From contig JAIFWI010000004.1 of assembly GCA_019661945.1 (NCBI GenBank), positions 1 through 43,469 on the forward strand: DNA of 43,469 nucleotides, in the 5' to 3' direction. The stretch is from Candidatus Parcubacteria bacterium (lineage in GTDB: Bacteria > Patescibacteriota > Minisyncoccia > Phycocordibacterales > JAKAEA01). This document shows, one piece after another, positions 40,661 to 43,469 of the stretch; within the stretch, counting starts at the first letter, position 1; the number at the start of each line of letters is the position of its first letter. The notes below the pieces were generated by a model. It saw only the letters and a program-made list of their open reading frames with translations, did not search any database and was not told where the DNA came from. A program made the translations under genes and the position numbers.

Positions 40661-41953
40661 ATGGATAGTAGTGGAACTCTGTGGGATCTTGGTTTTGAAA
40701 CCATTAAGGAGCTTGAAGTTGAGCAAGGCATTCTGGCATCAGGCAAAGAAGAAATCTTTGGATGTATTTTTGGCCGAGATTCACTCATCACCAGCCTCAA
40801 ATTACTTCGGGTCTATGAAAATACAAAAGATCCGTACTTTTTAGCTCTGGTTAAAAAAATTTTACAAAATCTTGTAGCTCTTCAGGGCACCGAAGTCAAT
40901 ATTGAAAGCGGTGAAGAGCCCGGCAAGTGTATTCATGAATTCCGACCGTCAAATCATGAGCACTTAACCCGTGATCTAGAAATTCCTTGGTATTTGTACC
41001 CTGATAACATGATGCGTAACTATGACTCGGTTGATAGCACGCCGCTTTTTCTCATTACCCTCTACCGTTATTTTCAAGCCAGTGCCGACAATGCCTTTAT
41101 GCAAGAAACCCTGCCGAATGTGAAGTTGGGTTTAAATTGGCTAGTAACGTACGGCGATAAAAATGGCGATGGTTTTGTAGACTACGGCTTAAATCCTGAG
41201 CGAAAATTCGGCGGTTTGGCAACACAAAGCTGGATGGACAGCGGCGAATCTGTTTTTCATGAAGATGGCAGTGCTGTTGCCTTCCCCATTGCACCCGTCG
41301 AAGCTCAAAGTTATACTTTTTTAGCTCTGCGATTGTGGTCTGACTATTTCAAAAATTCTGACAATATACACAGCGATGCCCTAAAACAGCGCGCCGATAA
41401 ACTTAAGGCTCACTTCAATGAAGTATTTGTGACCGCAAATGACCAAGGTGTATTTCTGGCTACAGGAGTTGATGGCAATGGCAAGCTTTTAACATCGGTC
41501 CGCTCAAGCATGGGTCATTGCATTTGGTCATCACTTGAAAAAAGCCGTGACGGCGTTCAAGAATCAATCATTAAAGATGAGTTCATTCCAAAAATTATTG
41601 AACGATTGATGGCTCCTGATATGTTCGCGCCTAAAGCTGGCATCCGCACTTTAAGTTCGCTGTCAGTTTCATACTCTCCGAATAGTTATCACAATGGTTC
41701 AATCTGGCCGCATGATACAAGCATTATCGCTGAGGGTTTTGATCTTTTCGGCTACCACGCTGAGGCTAAGCAAGTTCGAGAAGCATTGCTGTATGCTTTG
41801 ACTCACTTCAATAGTCCAATCGAACTTTTCGTATACGAAGAAGATTACTCGGAGTATTGTTCTCCGCATGGTCAAAAAGCATGTCTCAAGCAAGCCTGGA
41901 GCGCTGCCACTCTTCTCAAGGAATTGGCTTCAACTCGAACAATTACTTCTTAA
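40661..41953 (+). CDS. Amylo-alpha-1,6-glucosidase-type glycogen debranching enzyme
   Basis: 430 residues, an (alpha/alpha)6-barrel glycoside hydrolase of the debranching-enzyme C-domain kind (COG3408). Marks are F-G-R-D-S-L-I-T near residue 38, N-Y-D-S-V-D-S-T-P-L-F-L near 122, the Asp-rich W-L-V-T-Y-G-D-K-N-G-D-G-F-V-D-Y and W-M-D-S-G segment near 165-190, and Y-H-N-G-S-I-W-P-H-D near 345. It lacks the N-terminal domains of large debranching enzymes, so only the glucosidase part is present. A TATAAT (40657-40662) overlaps the ATG, so either the transcript starts further upstream (TATAGT at 40628) or the start is not this ATG. It is convergent with the trehalose-phosphate synthase gene, 4-nt overlap, which hints at joint glycogen/trehalose metabolism. 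Confidence 0.85.
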   Translation: MDSSGTLWDLGFETIKELEVEQGILASGKEEIFGCIFGRDSLITSLKLLRVYENTKDPYFLALVKKILQNLVALQGTEVNIESGEEPGKCIHEFRPSNHEHLTRDLEIPWYLYPDNMMRNYDSVDSTPLFLITLYRYFQASADNAFMQETLPNVKLGLNWLVTYGDKNGDGFVDYGLNPERKFGGLATQSWMDSGESVFHEDGSAVAFPIAPVEAQSYTFLALRLWSDYFKNSDNIHSDALKQRADKLKAHFNEVFVTANDQGVFLATGVDGNGKLLTSVRSSMGHCIWSSLEKSRDGVQESIIKDEFIPKIIERLMAPDMFAPKAGIRTLSSLSVSYSPNSYHNGSIWPHDTSIIAEGFDLFGYHAEAKQVREALLYALTHFNSPIELFVYEEDYSEYCSPHGQKACLKQAWSAATLLKELASTRTITS

Positions 41954-43469
41954 GATGTCGGTGTATTGTTGCCGCTCTCAGATTTCAAATCAAGGTGGCT
42001 ATTAATATCAATCAGGTTATTCAAAAATTTACTGGCCCATTGATATACATTATTTTTTGAGACAGCCGCTTGAAGTTTTTCCATGCGCTGTTTCCTTTCA
42101 TCCTTGGGCATTTCAAGAGCGCGTTTAATAGTATCGGCTAACTGCTCAATGTCATATGGATTAACAATAAGTGCATCTTGTAATTCATCAGCTGCTCCTG
42201 TTTGCTCTGAAAGAATTAAGGCACCATCAGCCGGTCCTGCCGTGACATATTCTTTAGCAACGAGGTTCATACTCTCAGCCAATGATGTAACCATCATCAG
42301 GTTGGCGCTCTTATACAAACTATAGAGCTCTGTTGGTGTTTGAGTTTCTTTAATGACGTGAATAGGCTGCCAATTTGAGGTGGCATATTTAAAATTGACT
42401 GTTTCAATCAAGGTTTCAATTTCTTGATCAAGCTGTTCGTATCGTTTCAAAATAGTGCGCGATGGCTGTAAAACATTAATATGCACAAATCTTTCCTGAT
42501 ATTCTGGATATTTTTCCAAAAAGCGGTCAATAGCCTTTATACGTTCAACAACTCCCTTAATGTAATCAATACGCTCGACACCAAATGAAAGAAATTCATA
42601 TCGACCAGTGACAATTTGTTTAATGTGAGATTTGCCAAAACGCTTCGATTTCTGAGAAGCATACGAAATGGCCTGATAATCAATACTAATTGGAAAATGA
42701 CGAACATAGGTTACTCGATCATTATAGGTAATGGTTAAATTATCAAAATCAACTTTGGCCTCAAGTGTTTTTGAGACCGAAGTTAAAAAGTTTCGACAAT
42801 GTGAGTGCCGGCTGAAACCAATAAGCTGATTGCCGAGCATTCCTTCCAATACTTGCCTATCCCATGGAAAAATCCGAAAAATTTCTGCCACCGGCCAGGG
42901 AACATGCCAAAAATGTCCGACAATAATGTCTGGATATTTTTCCCGAAGCATTTGTGGTACTAAGGCTAAGTGATAGTCATGAATCCAAACTACTACTTTT
43001 TCTTTATGGTCAGGATCAATTTCTTTGAGCACAGCGTCGGCATACTGTTGATTGACAGCCGTGTACGCTTCCCAATCACCTTGTCTGAAAATCGGCCGTT
43101 CAAAAACAGAGTGGCACAGCGGCCAGAGGGCTTCGTTACACAAGCCATAATACCAACCCAATAAATTTCTTTTGGTAATCCATAAGCGCTTCAGGGTGTA
43201 TTGCCTACGTCCAGGCGGCATTTTTATTTTATCTTCTTCATTAACAACTTCTTTGTCAGAGGCACCGCGGCCATGAGCAATCCAGAGTCCGCCATTCAAC
43301 TTTATGATCGGTTCCATAGCGGTAATCAGTCCGCCGGCACCTCGAACAACCGTAATTTTATCTTTGTAATAACCGTGAGTGTACGGCTCAGCTGATGAAA
43401 CCACAATAAGTTTATAATCGCCGATGCGATCTCCCAACAATTTTTCAATGACTTTTTTTGCCGGTGACA
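41950..43469 (-). CDS. otsA: Trehalose-6-phosphate synthase (5' end outside window)
   Basis: GT20 enzyme: makes trehalose-6-phosphate from UDP-glucose (or other NDP-glucose) and glucose-6-phosphate. About 506 codons are in the window; the frame is open to the edge, where it reads S-P-A-K-K-V-I-E-K before L-L-G-D-R, so the start lies at or beyond 43469 and a TTG at 43440 is not used. Motifs include G-G-L near the N-terminus, W-I-H-D-Y-H-L, F-W-H-V-P-W-P, G-F-S-R-H, a G-V-E-R-I-D-Y-I-K-G (the usual D-R-L-D-Y-x-K-G variant) and E-S-M-N-L-V-A-K-E-Y. The C-terminus has a Ser/Asn-rich tail. No trehalose phosphatase gene is visible. The first bases probably read ATG-TCA. Confidence 0.93.
   Translation of the reverse strand, partial: SPAKKVIEKLLGDRIGDYKLIVVSSAEPYTHGYYKDKITVVRGAGGLITAMEPIIKLNGGLWIAHGRGASDKEVVNEEDKIKMPPGRRQYTLKRLWITKRNLLGWYYGLCNEALWPLCHSVFERPIFRQGDWEAYTAVNQQYADAVLKEIDPDHKEKVVVWIHDYHLALVPQMLREKYPDIIVGHFWHVPWPVAEIFRIFPWDRQVLEGMLGNQLIGFSRHSHCRNFLTSVSKTLEAKVDFDNLTITYNDRVTYVRHFPISIDYQAISYASQKSKRFGKSHIKQIVTGRYEFLSFGVERIDYIKGVVERIKAIDRFLEKYPEYQERFVHINVLQPSRTILKRYEQLDQEIETLIETVNFKYATSNWQPIHVIKETQTPTELYSLYKSANLMMVTSLAESMNLVAKEYVTAGPADGALILSEQTGAADELQDALIVNPYDIEQLADTIKRALEMPKDERKQRMEKLQAAVSKNNVYQWASKFLNNLIDINSHLDLKSESGNNTPTS

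Noticed and set aside
43438-43440. TTG start for the trehalose-phosphate synthase
   Set aside because: The frame continues upstream to the window edge with sensible residues, so the gene is only cut by the window.

Overview
The window looks like a chromosomal piece of an uncultivated ultrasmall bacterium of the Patescibacteria/CPR (Parcubacteria-like) type. This is an inference. It rests on AT-rich genes packed back to back with tiny gaps, on many secreted or membrane-anchored proteins of unknown function, on a giant secreted repeat protein with phage-tail-fibre-like GIGTT-P-KL-V motifs, on cohesin and dockerin surface proteins, and on lone pathway genes (purB, a molybdenum enzyme) with no pathway neighbours. 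TGA, TAA and TAG all end genes normally, so the code is the standard bacterial one. No phage structural operon, CRISPR array or rRNA is visible.

Region by region. 1-5.4 kb is an accessory stretch. It holds two GC-rich orphan genes (one with an HExxH motif), a VOC-family protein, a stand-alone SIR2-like protein beside tRNA-Asn, a small membrane protein, a eukaryote-type adenylosuccinate lyase and a GC-rich two-helix membrane protein. 5.4-12.3 kb carries a transglutaminase-like protein, a second VOC protein, an orphan MASE1 histidine kinase, an FAD oxidoreductase, a tiny Cys-rich zinc-ribbon protein next to a ZIP metal transporter, and a membrane-anchored cohesin protein. 12.3-17.3 kb is mutS and mutL (mismatch repair), separated by a RAYT/Y1 transposase unit with its own palindromes. 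17.3-19.5 kb has a DUF5666-like secreted protein and a molybdopterin sulfite-oxidase-like protein paired with a flavin/NAD reductase. 19.4-22.6 kb is a minus-strand operon of one dockerin protein followed by two membrane-anchored cohesin proteins. 22.6-26.9 kb is a sugar C-methyltransferase, a GT2 glycosyltransferase, a polytopic TPR protein and a small anchored protein, suggesting cell-surface glycan work. 27-40 kb is a class A beta-lactamase-fold serine hydrolase and a single 3966-residue secreted protein whose middle is a mosaic of about eleven 470-516 bp repeats. 40.1-43.5 kb has a DoxX-like membrane protein, a glycogen-debranching-type glucosidase and a trehalose-6-phosphate synthase that runs off the window end.

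Two expression styles coexist. Most AT-rich genes have a -10 box, often extended (TGn), exactly 6-7 nt upstream of the ATG and no Shine-Dalgarno, which predicts leaderless mRNAs. The GC-rich genes (2-490, 810-1418, purB, 5051-5389) have full -35/-10 promoters, 5' leaders, Shine-Dalgarno sequences and in most cases hairpin terminators. The giant gene is AT-rich but also leadered. Short palindromic elements sit between genes and also inside coding frames (mutL, the flavin reductase, the RAYT gene), apparently as in-frame insertions. The strongest leads are the cohesin/dockerin surface set, the combinatorial repeat mosaic of the giant protein, the RAYT element that carries a palindrome in its own gene, and the leaderless promoter grammar.
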